From positions 9,526 to 73,525 of the forward strand of contig NZ_AOME01000053.1 of NCBI RefSeq assembly GCF_000336935.1: a stretch of DNA of 64,000 nucleotides. Reading direction: 5' to 3'. Each line of letters starts with the position of its first letter. Position 1 is the first letter of the stretch. A program made the position numbers and the translations under genes. Below are positions 17,340 through 25,839 of this stretch, one piece after another. Below the pieces are notes generated by a model. That model worked only from the letters and a program-made list of their open reading frames with translations, was not told where the DNA came from and searched no databases. Source of the stretch: Halococcus salifodinae DSM 8989. Lineage in GTDB: Archaea > Halobacteriota > Halobacteria > Halobacteriales > Halococcaceae.

Positions 17340-18770
17340 TCAGTCGTTGGACGCGGGGTCGGGCGATCGTTCCTGATCGGGACCAACCATCGCGTTCTCG
17401 CGGAGGTCTGCCTCGATGTCTTCGAGCGAGCGACCCATCGTCTCGGGAACGCGCGAGTAGATGAACACGAACGCGAGGAGGCAGAACCCACCGAGCAGCC
17501 AGAACGAGGGCCCCTCGCCGAGCCGGTTGATCAGCGGGAGGAAGGTCAGCGCGACGAGGAAGTTCGCTCCCCAGTTGAAGACGCTGGCGACACCCTCCGC
17601 GGTCCCGCGGATGCGAAGCGGGTAGATCTCCGAGATGAGCAGCCAGAACACCGGCCCGAGACTGATCGCATAGAAGCCGACGTAGCCGATCATGCTCCCA
17701 AGCGTCACGTAGCCGACGACGCCCGACAGCCCCGGCAGGAAGAAGCCGAGTCCCAGTATCCCGAGCATCACCGTCATCCCGCCAGTGCCCACGAGCAACA
17801 GCGGTCGCCGACCCACGCGATCCACGAGGAGGATGGCGACAACAGTCAACAGGACGTTGACCGTTCCGACGCCGACAGTGCCGACGATCGAGGCGATGTC
17901 GCCGAACCCGATGTTGCTGAGGATCGTCGGTGCGTAGTAGATGATGGTGTTGATCCCGCTCACCTGCTGGATAACCGCGAGGCCGACGCCGACGATGAGC
18001 GCCGGGCGAACCCACGGTTCGAGCAGATCCGAGAGATCGCCTTCCGCCTCGGTTTCGCTGACGTCGCGGATGTGCTCGATTTCCTCGTCGATATCGTCGG
18101 TGCCGCGGACGCGGGAGAGTACAGCTCTCGCCTCGTCGATCCGGTCGTTTTCGATGAGCCAGCGCGGGCTCTCGGGCAGGAAGTACGTCCCGGCCGCGAG
18201 TATCGCCGCCGGCACCGCCCCGAACCACAGCATCCAGCGCCAGCCGACGATCCCGAGGAACTCGGGCGCGAAGGCGTAGTTGACGACGTACGCCAGCAAG
18301 ATCCCGATCGTGATCATCAACTGCTGGAGAAAGCCGAGCGCGCCACGGATGTCGGAGGGAGCGGTTTCGGAAATCAACAGCGGGCCAACGATCGACGCGA
18401 CGCCGACAGCGACACCCTCGATGACTCGCCAGGCAATGAGCCACTCGATCGTCGGCGACAGCGCCATCCCGAACGAGCCGACGAAGAACACGATCGCGCC
18501 CGCGAGCGTCAGCCGGCGACGGCCGAACCGATCGGCCAACGTCCCCCCGGTCGCCGCGCCGATCATCGCCCCCACGAGAACGCTGCTGGTGACGACTCCC
18601 TCCAGAAACGGCGACAGCGTGAACGTCTGGTCGATGTACAGCAGCGCCCCCGAAATGACGCCGACGTCGAACCCGAACAGCAACCCGTTGAGCGCGGCGA
18701 TCCCCGCCATGACGTAGACGAAGCTGCTGTGCTCGCGCTCGGCGTTCACCAGCCGATCGGCTATGCCCAT
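17340..18770 (-). CDS. MFS sugar-porter family transporter
   Basis: Twelve-helix secondary transporter of 476 residues in the sugar porter family, likely taking up a hexose or related polyol with a proton. Signature elements are FGFDVGVISGALLY in helix 1, DRFGRRRL between helices 2 and 3, PESPRWL after helix 6, QQVSGINTIIYYAP in helix 7, DRVGRRPLLL between 8 and 9, and PETMGRSLEDIE after helix 12. The substrate is not predictable. The long 208-nt leader region upstream holds a TATA-like AT-rich box and a small palindrome that may be an operator (18901-18925). Confidence 0.9.
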   Translation of the reverse strand: MGIADRLVNAEREHSSFVYVMAGIAALNGLLFGFDVGVISGALLYIDQTFTLSPFLEGVVTSSVLVGAMIGAATGGTLADRFGRRRLTLAGAIVFFVGSFGMALSPTIEWLIAWRVIEGVAVGVASIVGPLLISETAPSDIRGALGFLQQLMITIGILLAYVVNYAFAPEFLGIVGWRWMLWFGAVPAAILAAGTYFLPESPRWLIENDRIDEARAVLSRVRGTDDIDEEIEHIRDVSETEAEGDLSDLLEPWVRPALIVGVGLAVIQQVSGINTIIYYAPTILSNIGFGDIASIVGTVGVGTVNVLLTVVAILLVDRVGRRPLLLVGTGGMTVMLGILGLGFFLPGLSGVVGYVTLGSMIGYVGFYAISLGPVFWLLISEIYPLRIRGTAEGVASVFNWGANFLVALTFLPLINRLGEGPSFWLLGGFCLLAFVFIYSRVPETMGRSLEDIEADLRENAMVGPDQERSPDPASND

Positions 18771-18900
18771 CGGTCACCGCCACAGGCAACTGCTGTTCGA
18801 TCGATACGTTCCGCCCGCAGTCGGTTTCGGTCGCTCCGGTCCGTCGCCGTTCGGTCCGCTCGACCAACAATCACACGGACGATAACTCGAATACGAAGGA

Positions 18901-18925
18901 ATATATTGTGGTGTATCGACCACCA
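18901..18925 (-). promoter_or_regulatory. AT-rich TATA box with adjacent palindrome upstream of the MFS gene
   Basis: ATATATT at 18901-18907 is the only strong TATA candidate upstream of the transporter. Directly next to it is TGGTG, 7-nt spacer, CACCA (18909-18925), on the promoter side where an activator or repressor would sit. This would leave a 5' leader of about 100 nt. The assignment is by position only. Confidence 0.35.
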
Positions 18926-18978
18926 TCGATCACGATATTTCGTGGGCGGCGACGCTCGTCAGAGGGGCGTCAGCGACG

Positions 18979-20100
18979 TCAGCGAACCGCGCTCGCGGCG
19001 TCGTTCATGATTTCGAGTGCGTCCTTCAGGTCCTCGATACCGGCGGCGTAGGAGATCCGGGCGTAGCCGTCGCCGCCGTCGCCGAACGCCTCGCCGGGCA
19101 CGACGACGACGCCGCGATCGAGGCACTCGTCGACCCAGCCATCGGGGGCCTCAGGCATGGCGTAGAACGCGCCCTGCGGGGTCGGGGTGTCGAGACCGGC
19201 GTCGGCGAGGCCGTCGAGCAGCACGTCGCGGCGCTCCTCGAAGGCGTCGACCATCTCGTGAACCCGGTCTTGGGGGCCAGAAAGGGCGGCCTCGGCGGCG
19301 TACTGGGCGGGCGCGCTCGCACAGGCCTGAACGTACTGATGGACCCGGAGCATTCGGTCGATTCGGCGGTCGGAGCCCGCGACCCAGCCGAGCCGCCAGC
19401 CCGTCATCGAGTACGCTTTCGAGCAGGCGTTCACCACCACGACGTTGTCCGACTCGGCGAAGTCCATCGGCGAGTAGTGGTTGCCGTCGAAGACGATGTG
19501 CTCGTACACCTCGTCGGCAATACAGAGCACGTCGTGTTCGTCGGCGATCCGCGCGAACTCCCGCATGTCCTCCTCCGACTGGACTGCTCCAGTGGGGTTG
19601 GCGGGGCTGTTGACGACGAACGCTGCAGTGTCGTCGGTGATGGCCTCCTCCACGGCCGCGGGACTCATCGTGAGGTCCTCGCGGAGTTCGATCGGGTTCG
19701 GGACTCCGCCAGCGAGATGCGTGAGGGCGTCGTAGGCGACGAAGCCGGGGTCGGGGAAGATGACCTCCTCACCCGCGCTCACGTGGGCTTCCATCGCGAG
19801 GTGGAGCGCCTCGCTCCCGCCCGCGGTCGCGATCACCTGATCCGGGCCGACGTCGAAGGCGTTGTCGCGGGCGTGTTTCTCGCTGATCGCCTCGCAGAGC
19901 CCGTCGATCCCCGCGTTCGAGGTGTAACCGTCGGTCGCGCCGCTCTCGATGGCGTCGACCGCGGCCCCCCGGACGTGCTCGGGCGTCGGGAAGTCGGGCT
20001 GGCCGATTCCGAGATTGATCGCGTCGCCGCCCGCCGCCTCGAACACCTCGCGGATGCCGCTGATCGCGATCCGATCCACCCGGTCAGAAAAGTCCGTCAT
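18979..20100 (-). CDS. PLP-dependent aminotransferase, class I
   Basis: Transaminase of 373 residues, fold type I. Landmarks: LGIGQPDFPTP (30-40), TAGGSEALHLA (92-102), NSPANPTGAV (164-173), ADEVYEH (195-201), and the PLP lysine Lys228 in ACSKAYSMTGWRLGW. This pattern fits aspartate/aromatic or LL-DAP-like aminotransferases of haloarchaea; the substrate is not resolvable. Start ATG at 20100 keeps the whole N-terminal arm. The following 48-residue gene on the same strand is upstream of it by 50 nt and may share the promoter. Confidence 0.92.
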   Translation of the reverse strand: MTDFSDRVDRIAISGIREVFEAAGGDAINLGIGQPDFPTPEHVRGAAVDAIESGATDGYTSNAGIDGLCEAISEKHARDNAFDVGPDQVIATAGGSEALHLAMEAHVSAGEEVIFPDPGFVAYDALTHLAGGVPNPIELREDLTMSPAAVEEAITDDTAAFVVNSPANPTGAVQSEEDMREFARIADEHDVLCIADEVYEHIVFDGNHYSPMDFAESDNVVVVNACSKAYSMTGWRLGWVAGSDRRIDRMLRVHQYVQACASAPAQYAAEAALSGPQDRVHEMVDAFEERRDVLLDGLADAGLDTPTPQGAFYAMPEAPDGWVDECLDRGVVVVPGEAFGDGGDGYARISYAAGIEDLKDALEIMNDAASAVR

Positions 20101-20150
20101 AGTTCGACGCGCGGCGGCGAGTCCGATAACTGTTCGTGTTTCCTGTCGGG

Positions 20151-20297
20151 TCAGTCGGTTTCCTCGCGCAGTATCTCGATGTGGTGTTCGAGCGTCGAGA
20201 GGGCGGCGTCGGGGTCGACGTAGCCGTTCTCGTAGTCCTCGATCACCGAGTCAGCCTGGCTCAGGAACGCCTCGACGGCGTCGTCCGTGTCGGTCAT
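20151..20297 (-). CDS. Small acidic haloarchaeal protein, 48 residues
   Basis: Encodes MTDTDDAVEAFLSQADSVIE followed by DYENGYVDPDAALSTLEHHI and a short charged end. Two predicted amphipathic helices, no Cys and no membrane span. The codon use and acidic composition match a real haloarchaeal gene, and it lies just upstream of the aminotransferase gene, so it may be co-transcribed. Function unknown. It is bounded upstream by the far C-rich end of intergenic element A. Confidence 0.6.
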   Translation of the reverse strand: MTDTDDAVEAFLSQADSVIEDYENGYVDPDAALSTLEHHIEILREETD

Positions 20298-20337
20298 GCG
20301 CCCGGTAGCTTCGGGCGGTACTTGTGTCTGCTTGTCG

Positions 20338-20817
20338 CCGGCGAGTGCTGCGGTGCGGCGGCGGTGGCGGTTGCGGGGCGGTGGCGGTTGCGGGGCGGTG
20401 GCGGTTGCGGGGCGGTGGCGGTTGCGGGGCGGTGGCGGTTGCGGTGCGGCACCTGGCGGATGAAGGGCGAGGCGTGAGCGACCGCAGGGAGCGAGTAGCG
20501 AACGGAGTGAGCGCGCCGAGGGCTTCGGCGGTGCTGTGTGGTTGCGGTGTGGAGCGGTCGCGGGAAGCGCCAGCAGCCCTACCGCGAACGAGCCGTAGGC
20601 GAGTGAGCGGATGTTTTTAGTCGAGGTTTTTGCGAGTAGCGAGGGACGCGGAGCGTCCCTCGTACCGTGCGAGCGGGCCTTCGGTCCGCGAGCAGAGAGC
20701 GGTGCCCGCAGCGCGCCGGAGGCGCGCGAGGACACCCGACGTGGTTCGAGAGAGCGAAGCTCTCTCGTCATGCCGAGACGGCTTCGCCGTCTCGTAGCAA
20801 AGTAAAAAAGTCGGTGC
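20338..20817 (-). repeat. 3'-tail repeat element A (downstream of geranylgeranyl reductase)
   Basis: No gene. Read from the reductase stop (minus strand), it begins with a T tract (TTTTTTACTT), then perfect hairpins: 9-bp stems at 20774-20794 (loop on + strand TTC), 20747-20767 (GAA) and 20641-20661 (GGA). Next comes GCAAAAACCTCGACTAAAAA (20601-20633 region), shared with element B, then the blocks ending in CTCGGCGCGCTCACT, AAGCCCTCG and CCTTCATCCGCCAGG. The far end is a tandem array of a 17-bp unit. Sister copies are elements B-E at 24.3, 26.8, 37.9 and 41.0 kb. Confidence 0.8.
20369..20445 (+). repeat. 17-bp tandem repeat, four perfect units plus a partial
   Basis: The unit GGTTGCGGGGCGGTGGC starts at 20369, 20386, 20403 and 20420, with a fifth broken copy from 20437. 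The period is not a multiple of three, so it is not a protein repeat. It occupies the distal (gene-far) end of element A; other elements carry single CCGCAACCGC words at the same place, suggesting local expansion of a motif that belongs to the family. Confidence 0.85.
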
Positions 20818-22188
20818 TTAGTACTTGGAATCCGCGCCAGTGAGGTCGTACACCTCATCCATCAGCGAATCACGGGTTGCCTGCCACGTGTCGAACTCGG
20901 TCGGCGAGGAGGGGTAGTCGTCGTAGAGCGCTTTGACCTCGGCGGCCTTGCCCTGGGCCTTGTAGAGATCGTAGAGCGTCTCCCAGTGGCCGTAGGTCTT
21001 GAGGATCGTCTTGAGTTTGAGGCCGAGGCTCATCGAGGCGGTGCCCTCCTTGCCGAGTGCGTCGATGATCTGCTGGCTCGGCATCGAAGTCAGGATGCTC
21101 ACGAGGTCGTCGACGTCGTTCGCGCCGCCGAAGATGTTGTAGACGTCCATCGCGGCGAAGCGCTTGCCGAAGTCACGCATCACCTTGTAGTTGTACTCCC
21201 AGAGCTGCTGTTCGCTCACGTCGCCCGACGAGACGGCCTCGACGGCCTTCTTCGCGGCCCAGTGGCCGGCCTTCGCCGCCCCTGGAATCCCGCCGCCGGT
21301 GGTGGGGTTGACGTGACCCGCGGCGTCGCCGACCGCCATGAACCCCGGCGCGACCGCCGAGTCGTACGGCCGACGGGTGGGGAGGGCGGCCCCGAGCTTG
21401 CTCTTGACCGTCGCGTTCTCGAACTCCGGGCGCTGTCGGAGGTCGTTTTTCAGCACCTCGACCAGCTCCATCGGCGATTTGTTCATCTGGAATCCCAGTC
21501 CGGCGTTGATCTCGGTGCTGGTTCGGGGGAAGTACCAGAGATAGCCGAGCTCCTCGGTGGGTTTGAACACGAGCGAGTCGTCCCAGTCGACGGGTTCGTC
21601 GACTTCGACGACCTCGCGGTAGGCCGAACAGAACTGCGAGTAGTTGACGTTGGTGTCGAACGTCGTTCCCTCGAAATCGACTTTGTCTTGGAGGAGGGAG
21701 AGTGAGCCCGCGGCGTCGATCACCACGTCGGCCTCGTAGGTCGTCGGGTCGCCTTCGTGGACGGTCTCGACGCCGGTCACGCGGCCGTTCTTCTGGATGA
21801 CGTCCTTGACAATGGTGTCGCAGTGGAGCTCCGCGCCGGCGCGTTGAGTCTCCTCGATGATCACCTCGCCGTAGCGCTTCCGATCGACGACCGCGCCGTT
21901 GCCCGGGAGCGGGACGTCGATGTGTTCGTCGGTCTGTGGGTTCTCGAAACGGGCTTTCGTGATGTGGTCGTTGGTGAACGCCTCCTCGCGGAGATAGTCG
22001 AGATCGATCACTTCGGGGAACGTGCTGGTCCCCTTGATCGCGTCGCCGCAGGCGATGTCGCCGACATCGTCCGCGGATTTGCGCTCGACGATCACGGTCG
22101 AGACCCCCTCTCGTGCGGCGGTCGCGGCGGCGAACGCGCCGGCGGTCCCGGCTCCGACGACCACGACGTCGTACTGTTCGGCTGTCAT
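20818..22188 (-). CDS. Geranylgeranyl reductase family flavoprotein
   Basis: FAD-dependent enzyme of 456 residues, related to digeranylgeranylglycerophospholipid reductase, which saturates isoprenoid chains of archaeal lipids at the membrane surface. Visible: GAGTAGAFAA (12-21, FAD ADP-binding), a CGDAIKG motif (48-54) matching the family's conserved Cys-Gly pair, the FAD ribityl region GFMAVGDAAGHVNPTTGGGI, and a helical C-terminal part. Other members reduce menaquinone or chlorophyll side chains, so lipid reduction is an inference. Promoter spacing puts TATA 27 nt ahead of ATG 22188, even though GGAGGAG sits just before the start. Confidence 0.88.
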   Translation of the reverse strand: MTAEQYDVVVVGAGTAGAFAAATAAREGVSTVIVERKSADDVGDIACGDAIKGTSTFPEVIDLDYLREEAFTNDHITKARFENPQTDEHIDVPLPGNGAVVDRKRYGEVIIEETQRAGAELHCDTIVKDVIQKNGRVTGVETVHEGDPTTYEADVVIDAAGSLSLLQDKVDFEGTTFDTNVNYSQFCSAYREVVEVDEPVDWDDSLVFKPTEELGYLWYFPRTSTEINAGLGFQMNKSPMELVEVLKNDLRQRPEFENATVKSKLGAALPTRRPYDSAVAPGFMAVGDAAGHVNPTTGGGIPGAAKAGHWAAKKAVEAVSSGDVSEQQLWEYNYKVMRDFGKRFAAMDVYNIFGGANDVDDLVSILTSMPSQQIIDALGKEGTASMSLGLKLKTILKTYGHWETLYDLYKAQGKAAEVKALYDDYPSSPTEFDTWQATRDSLMDEVYDLTGADSKY

Positions 22189-22210
22189 TGTCTCCTCCGT
22201 TATCCGTCGG

Positions 22211-22219
22211 ATTATAAAA
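22211..22219 (-). promoter_or_regulatory. TATA element of the geranylgeranyl reductase gene
   Basis: Minus-strand TTTTTATAA centred 27 nt upstream of the ATG at 22188. If transcription starts 25-27 nt downstream, the GGAGGAG at about 22191-22198 lies at or before the 5' end, so this SD-like sequence may not be used. Confidence 0.6.
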
Positions 22220-22283
22220 AACGGTCGTCTCTCGGGGCTATCGATCGCCGGCGCGGCTCGGTGGTGACGAAACGGATCGACGA

Positions 22284-22967
22284 CTACATCTCGGGCACAG
22301 CCCGCGACTCGTCCTCGCGCTCGCGACCGATGACGAGGGAGTTCTCGATGAGTGTGCCGTGCGCACGGCGGAACCGCTCGGAGAGCGCCTGGTGGGAGAT
22401 ATCGAGTTCGTCGGCGAGATCAGCGACCGAGATTCCTCGAGGTACCTCGTAGAACCCGTGCTCGAACGCCGCGGTCAACGTCGCGGACTGGTCGTCGGTT
22501 AGCCCGAACCGGCCGTGGCGCTCGTTGTCCATCTCGTAGATCGTCTCGATGTCGATGTCGAGGTCGTGGTCCTTGCAGAAGGTGTAGCTTCGCGAGAGCG
22601 CGTCACGGTCGGGAAACAGGACACGGAGCTGCCAGCGCCCGGCCTCCGACTGTGCGTTCAGGATCGTCGCGCCCTCCTCGGTGATGGCGTGGACCACGAA
22701 CTGGACCTGGGAGACCCACTCCATCCGGTAGAGCCACTCGTCGTCGAGATCCGAGAGGCGCTCGACGTTGGCCACGCTGGAATCGTCGGTGAAGGCAGCT
22801 TCGAGCGCGTCACGATCGGGGGCGGTCGCCCACACGAACGGCATGACGCGCTCGGTCTCGTGGGCGACGACACGTTCGATGTCGAACGTCGCCTCGGGGA
22901 TCGCTTCGAGAGTCTCGCCGAGCGCGAACGCGGACGCCCCGATCGAGAGTTCGGAAATCGTGCTCAT
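22284..22967 (-). CDS. Bat-type HTH transcriptional regulator
   Basis: DNA-binding regulator of 227 residues related to bacterio-opsin activator. The N-terminal sensing part (1-150) lacks an obvious PAS/GAF signature and has the MSTISELSIGASAFALGETL start seen in many haloarchaeal Bat-like proteins. The C-terminal HTH_10 domain (about 160-215) has LTDDQSATLTAAFEHGFYEVPRGISVADLADELDIS-type sequence, with the recognition helix in SHQALSERFRRAH. Target genes are unknown; it diverges from dnaJ, so the shared 119-nt region may hold sites for both. A TTTATAAT at 22973-22981 lies only about 10 nt before the ATG, too close to be this gene's canonical TATA. Confidence 0.88.
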   Translation of the reverse strand: MSTISELSIGASAFALGETLEAIPEATFDIERVVAHETERVMPFVWATAPDRDALEAAFTDDSSVANVERLSDLDDEWLYRMEWVSQVQFVVHAITEEGATILNAQSEAGRWQLRVLFPDRDALSRSYTFCKDHDLDIDIETIYEMDNERHGRFGLTDDQSATLTAAFEHGFYEVPRGISVADLADELDISHQALSERFRRAHGTLIENSLVIGREREDESRAVPEM

Positions 22968-23086
22968 TGAGTGATTATAAACACACGGCTTGCAATAGCT
23001 GTTCGGGTGGCTCGACCGTCCGGTCCGTGCCACCGGCCGAACCCGTTCTTTTCAAGTGTCTCAATCCATTACCCGTTCCCAACCCA

Positions 23087-24298
23087 ATGAGCGAGGACTT
23101 CTATTCGGTGCTCGGCGTCTCCCGTGACGCGAGCGACGACGAGATCCAGCAGGCCTACCGGAAGAAAGCTGCCAAGTACCATCCCGACGTCTCCGACGAC
23201 CCGAACGCCGACGAGAAGTTCAAGCAGGCAAAGCAGGCAAAGGAGGTGCTGACCGACGACCAGAAGCGCCAGGCCTACGATCAGATGGGTCACGAACGCT
23301 TCGAGCAGGCCGAGAAACGCGGCGGGTTCGACGGCGGCGGTGCGGGTGGCGCTGGCGGCATGGGAGGGATGGGCGGCATGGGTGGCATGGGCGGCATGGG
23401 TGGCATGGGCGGTGCCGGTGGGATGGGAGGCATGGGCGGCGGAGGTGGCGGTCTCGGCGACATCTTCGAGCAGTTCTTCGGTGGCGGTGCGGGCGGCGGC
23501 GGCGGACGCAGCGGCCCGCGCCAGGGCCCCGACCTCCGGACCGACCTCGCGATCGAACTCGAAGAGGCCCACGAAGGGGTCGAAAAGCAGTTCACGGTCG
23601 CGCGACCCGAAACCTGTCCCGACTGTGGTGGCTCGGGCCACCCTGACAGCGCCGACGCCGAGACCTGCCCGGAGTGCGAGGGTCGCGGCCAGACCACCCA
23701 GGTCCAGCAGACTCCTCTTGGAAGAGTTCAGCAGACCCAGACCTGTCGGCGGTGTGAGGGTGAGGGGACCCTCTACTCCGAGACCTGTTCGACGTGTACC
23801 GGCGACGGCCAGATCCGCAACGAGGCGACCCTCTCGGTCGAGGTCCCGCCCGGAATCCGGGACGGCCAGAGCCTCCGGATGGAGCGCGAGGGTGCGCCCG
23901 GCGAAAACAGCGGACCCAACGGCGACCTCCTGATCGAGATCAGCATTCGCAAACATCCCGACTTCGACCGCGACGGCGACGATCTCGCCCACCGCGCCGC
24001 GATCTCGTTCCCGCAGGCCACCTTCGGCACCACTGTCGAGGTGCCCACGCTCGATGGGTCGGTCGAGATGGATATTCCATCCGCCACTCAAAGTGGAGAA
24101 ACGTTCCGGCTCGAAGGCAAGGGGATGCCCCGGCTGCGCCGACGTGGCAACGGCGACCTCTTCGTGAAGGTCCAGGTCGTGACGCCCGAGGAGATGAACG
24201 AGGAGCAGCGCGAGGCGCTCGAAGCGTTCGCCGAGGCCGGCGGCGAGGAAGTCGAAGTCGCCGAAGGGTTCTTCGAGAAGATCAAGAGCTCCCTCTGA
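23087..24298 (+). CDS. dnaJ: Chaperone DnaJ (Hsp40)
   Basis: Co-chaperone that delivers substrates to DnaK and stimulates its ATPase. The 403-residue protein has a J domain (1-72, HPD at 32-34), a Gly/Met-rich linker (about 80-125) with six consecutive GGM triplets, a zinc-binding domain with all four CxxCxGxG motifs (CPDCGGSG, CPECEGRG, CRRCEGEG, CSTCTGDG), and the C-terminal substrate domain. The ATG at 23087 (MSEDFYSVLG) is the family start. DnaK and GrpE are not in this window. Followed directly by element B. Confidence 0.97.
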   Translation: MSEDFYSVLGVSRDASDDEIQQAYRKKAAKYHPDVSDDPNADEKFKQAKQAKEVLTDDQKRQAYDQMGHERFEQAEKRGGFDGGGAGGAGGMGGMGGMGGMGGMGGMGGAGGMGGMGGGGGGLGDIFEQFFGGGAGGGGGRSGPRQGPDLRTDLAIELEEAHEGVEKQFTVARPETCPDCGGSGHPDSADAETCPECEGRGQTTQVQQTPLGRVQQTQTCRRCEGEGTLYSETCSTCTGDGQIRNEATLSVEVPPGIRDGQSLRMEREGAPGENSGPNGDLLIEISIRKHPDFDRDGDDLAHRAAISFPQATFGTTVEVPTLDGSVEMDIPSATQSGETFRLEGKGMPRLRRRGNGDLFVKVQVVTPEEMNEEQREALEAFAEAGGEEVEVAEGFFEKIKSSL

Positions 24299-24600
24299 AC
24301 GACTTTTTTACTGCGGGGGGTCGCCACAGGCGACCCCCGTCTGCTCACGGGCGCTTCGCGCCCGTTCGCACGGCCAGCGGGACGGCGGAGCCGTCCCGCT
24401 CGGCTTGCAAAAACCTCGACTAAAAACACCCGCTCACTCCTTTCGGTCGCTCGCGGTACAGTCGTTGTGACTACCGCAACTGCAACCGCACAGCACCGCT
24501 GAAGCCCTCGCTCCCCCACTCCGTTCGGTCGCTCGCCCTTCATCCGCCAGGCCCGCCCCGCAACCGGCCCACAACTACCACCACTACCAACTCGTGAACC
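24299..24600 (+). repeat. 3'-tail repeat element B (downstream of dnaJ)
   Basis: No gene. From the dnaJ stop: T6 tract (TTTTTTACTGC), a 10-bp perfect hairpin at 24316-24338 (loop ACA), an 8-bp hairpin at 24347-24365 (loop TTC), an 11-bp hairpin at 24376-24400 (loop GGA), then GCAAAAACCTCGACTAAAAA at 24407, the AAGCCCTCG block at about 24508, CCTTCATCCGCCAGG near 24540-24550, and a C-rich end. Positions 24360-24414 are identical over 55 nt to 41064-41118 in element E. Positions 24407-24439 match element A (20601-20633, inverted) with one difference. Confidence 0.82.
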
Positions 24601-24667
24601 ACTCCCAATCAGCCTGATTCGCCGGTTCCCGAACGGCTTTTCGGTCGCCAGTCCTTTCTCTCGGTGT

Positions 24668-25498
24668 ATGTCTCAAGAGCAACGCAGTCCCGACAGCGTC
24701 CCGCGCGCCAACGAGATGCCGATGCTCGGCCTCGGCACGTGGCAGAACGAAGACCCCGAGCAGTGCGTCGAGAGCGTCCGAACGGCGCTGGAAATGGGCT
24801 ATCGACATATCGACACCGCCCAGGCGTACGGCAACGAGGAGGCCGTGGGCAAAGGGATCGACCAGGCGGACGTCCCGCGCGAGGACGTCTTCCTCGCGAC
24901 GAAGGTCTGGAAGTCGAGCCTGAACTACGACGACGTGATCCACACCACGACCGAGAGCCTCGACAAACTCGGCGTCGAGTCGGTCGATCTCCTCTACACC
25001 CACTGGCCGGCCGAGGAGTACGACGCTGAGGACACCCTGCCGGCGTTCGCCGAGCTGAAGGACCGCGGCGACATCGACCGAATCGGCGTCTCGAACTTCG
25101 AGCCCGAGCATCTCGACACCGCACGCGAGGTACTCGACGGGCCGATCTTCGCGAACCAGGTCGAGTGCCATCCCCTCCTTCCCCAGGACGAGCTCCGCAC
25201 GTACGCCGACGACCACGACATCGAACTCGTGGCGTACTCGCCGCTCGCGCGCGGCGACGTCTTCGAGGTCGACGAACTCACCGACATCGCCGCAAAACAC
25301 GACGCCAGCGCGGCCCAGATCAGCCTCGCGTGGCTCCGCGAGAAGGGCGTCACCGCGATTCCGAAGGCCACGGGCGAGGACCACATCGAGGACAACTGGG
25401 GCTCGCTCGGCGTCGATCTCGACGATGAGGACGTCGCAACGATCGATGGGATCGACAGGAAAGACCGAAAGGTCGATCCCGACTTCGCTCCCTGGTAA
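24668..25498 (+). CDS. Aldo/keto reductase (2,5-diketogluconate reductase-like)
   Basis: NADPH-dependent reductase of 276 residues, (beta/alpha)8 barrel, acting on aldehydes or ketoacids/sugars in the cytoplasm. Conserved tetrad is visible: Asp and Tyr in GYRHIDTAQAYGNE (about residues 38-51), Lys in ATKVWKSS (about 78), His in YTHWP (about 117). The C-terminal IPKATGEDHIEDNW supplies the cofactor contact. It differs from the second aldo/keto reductase at 28.2-29.2 kb, which is longer and of the YajO/YakC type. Specific substrate unknown. Confidence 0.9.
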   Translation: MSQEQRSPDSVPRANEMPMLGLGTWQNEDPEQCVESVRTALEMGYRHIDTAQAYGNEEAVGKGIDQADVPREDVFLATKVWKSSLNYDDVIHTTTESLDKLGVESVDLLYTHWPAEEYDAEDTLPAFAELKDRGDIDRIGVSNFEPEHLDTAREVLDGPIFANQVECHPLLPQDELRTYADDHDIELVAYSPLARGDVFEVDELTDIAAKHDASAAQISLAWLREKGVTAIPKATGEDHIEDNWGSLGVDLDDEDVATIDGIDRKDRKVDPDFAPW

Positions 25499-25553
25499 GC
25501 CTCGGCCGTACCGGTTCCGAAAGCGATTATTTTCGCCGGGCCGTACGCCAACC

Positions 25554-25748
25554 ATGGAGTTCGATTCGACCACGACCGCCATCGCATTCGTCGCCCTCAT
25601 CGCGATCGGCGTCGGTGGCCTGCTCGTCTCGGGCGTGATGGCGACCGGCACCGTGTTGATGATGGTCCTGCCCGCAATGGTCGTCTTCGGACTGCTCTGC
25701 CTCGCCATCGGCACCCAGTACGGCCAGCACCGAACGAGCGGGCGATAA
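25554..25748 (+). CDS. Small two-span membrane protein (DUF7333-like)
   Basis: A 64-residue protein, MEFDSTTTAIAFVALIAIGV then a second hydrophobic segment ending VVFGLLCLAIGTQYGQH. Two helices with a Gly/Met-rich turn between and a basic tail. I recognise the pattern from conserved haloarchaeal membrane proteins, but the role is unknown. The ATG at 25554 fits the family; upstream sequence is not coding. It ends 91 nt before the PAPS-reductase-family gene. Confidence 0.65.
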   Translation: MEFDSTTTAIAFVALIAIGVGGLLVSGVMATGTVLMMVLPAMVVFGLLCLAIGTQYGQHRTSGR

Positions 25749-25839
25749 TCGTCCGATCCGCCGATCGTGGTGTGATCGCATACCAGCCCGAAGCGAAGCC
25801 ACAAGGACTTTTACGCCGGTAATTATATCTCATTACGAA

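Noticed and set aside
16270-18870. Very long open frame antisense/out of frame to UbiA and the sugar porter
   Set aside because: Arg/Gly/Ala-rich product with no domain; it is the usual shadow frame in G+C-rich DNA and overlaps two clear membrane-protein genes.
20136-20477. Open frame across the 17-bp repeat, giving repeats such as AGRWRLRGGGGCGAVAV
   Set aside because: The 17-nt period shifts frame each unit; the product is only the translation of a DNA repeat.
23340-23460. Dense GGCATGGGC repeats inside dnaJ
   Set aside because: These encode the normal Gly/Met-rich linker of DnaJ and are in frame; not a CRISPR or mobile repeat.
24299-24600. Element B as an ordinary intrinsic terminator only
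   Set aside because: A T tract and hairpin would explain 60-100 nt, not 300 nt of conserved blocks shared with four other loci.
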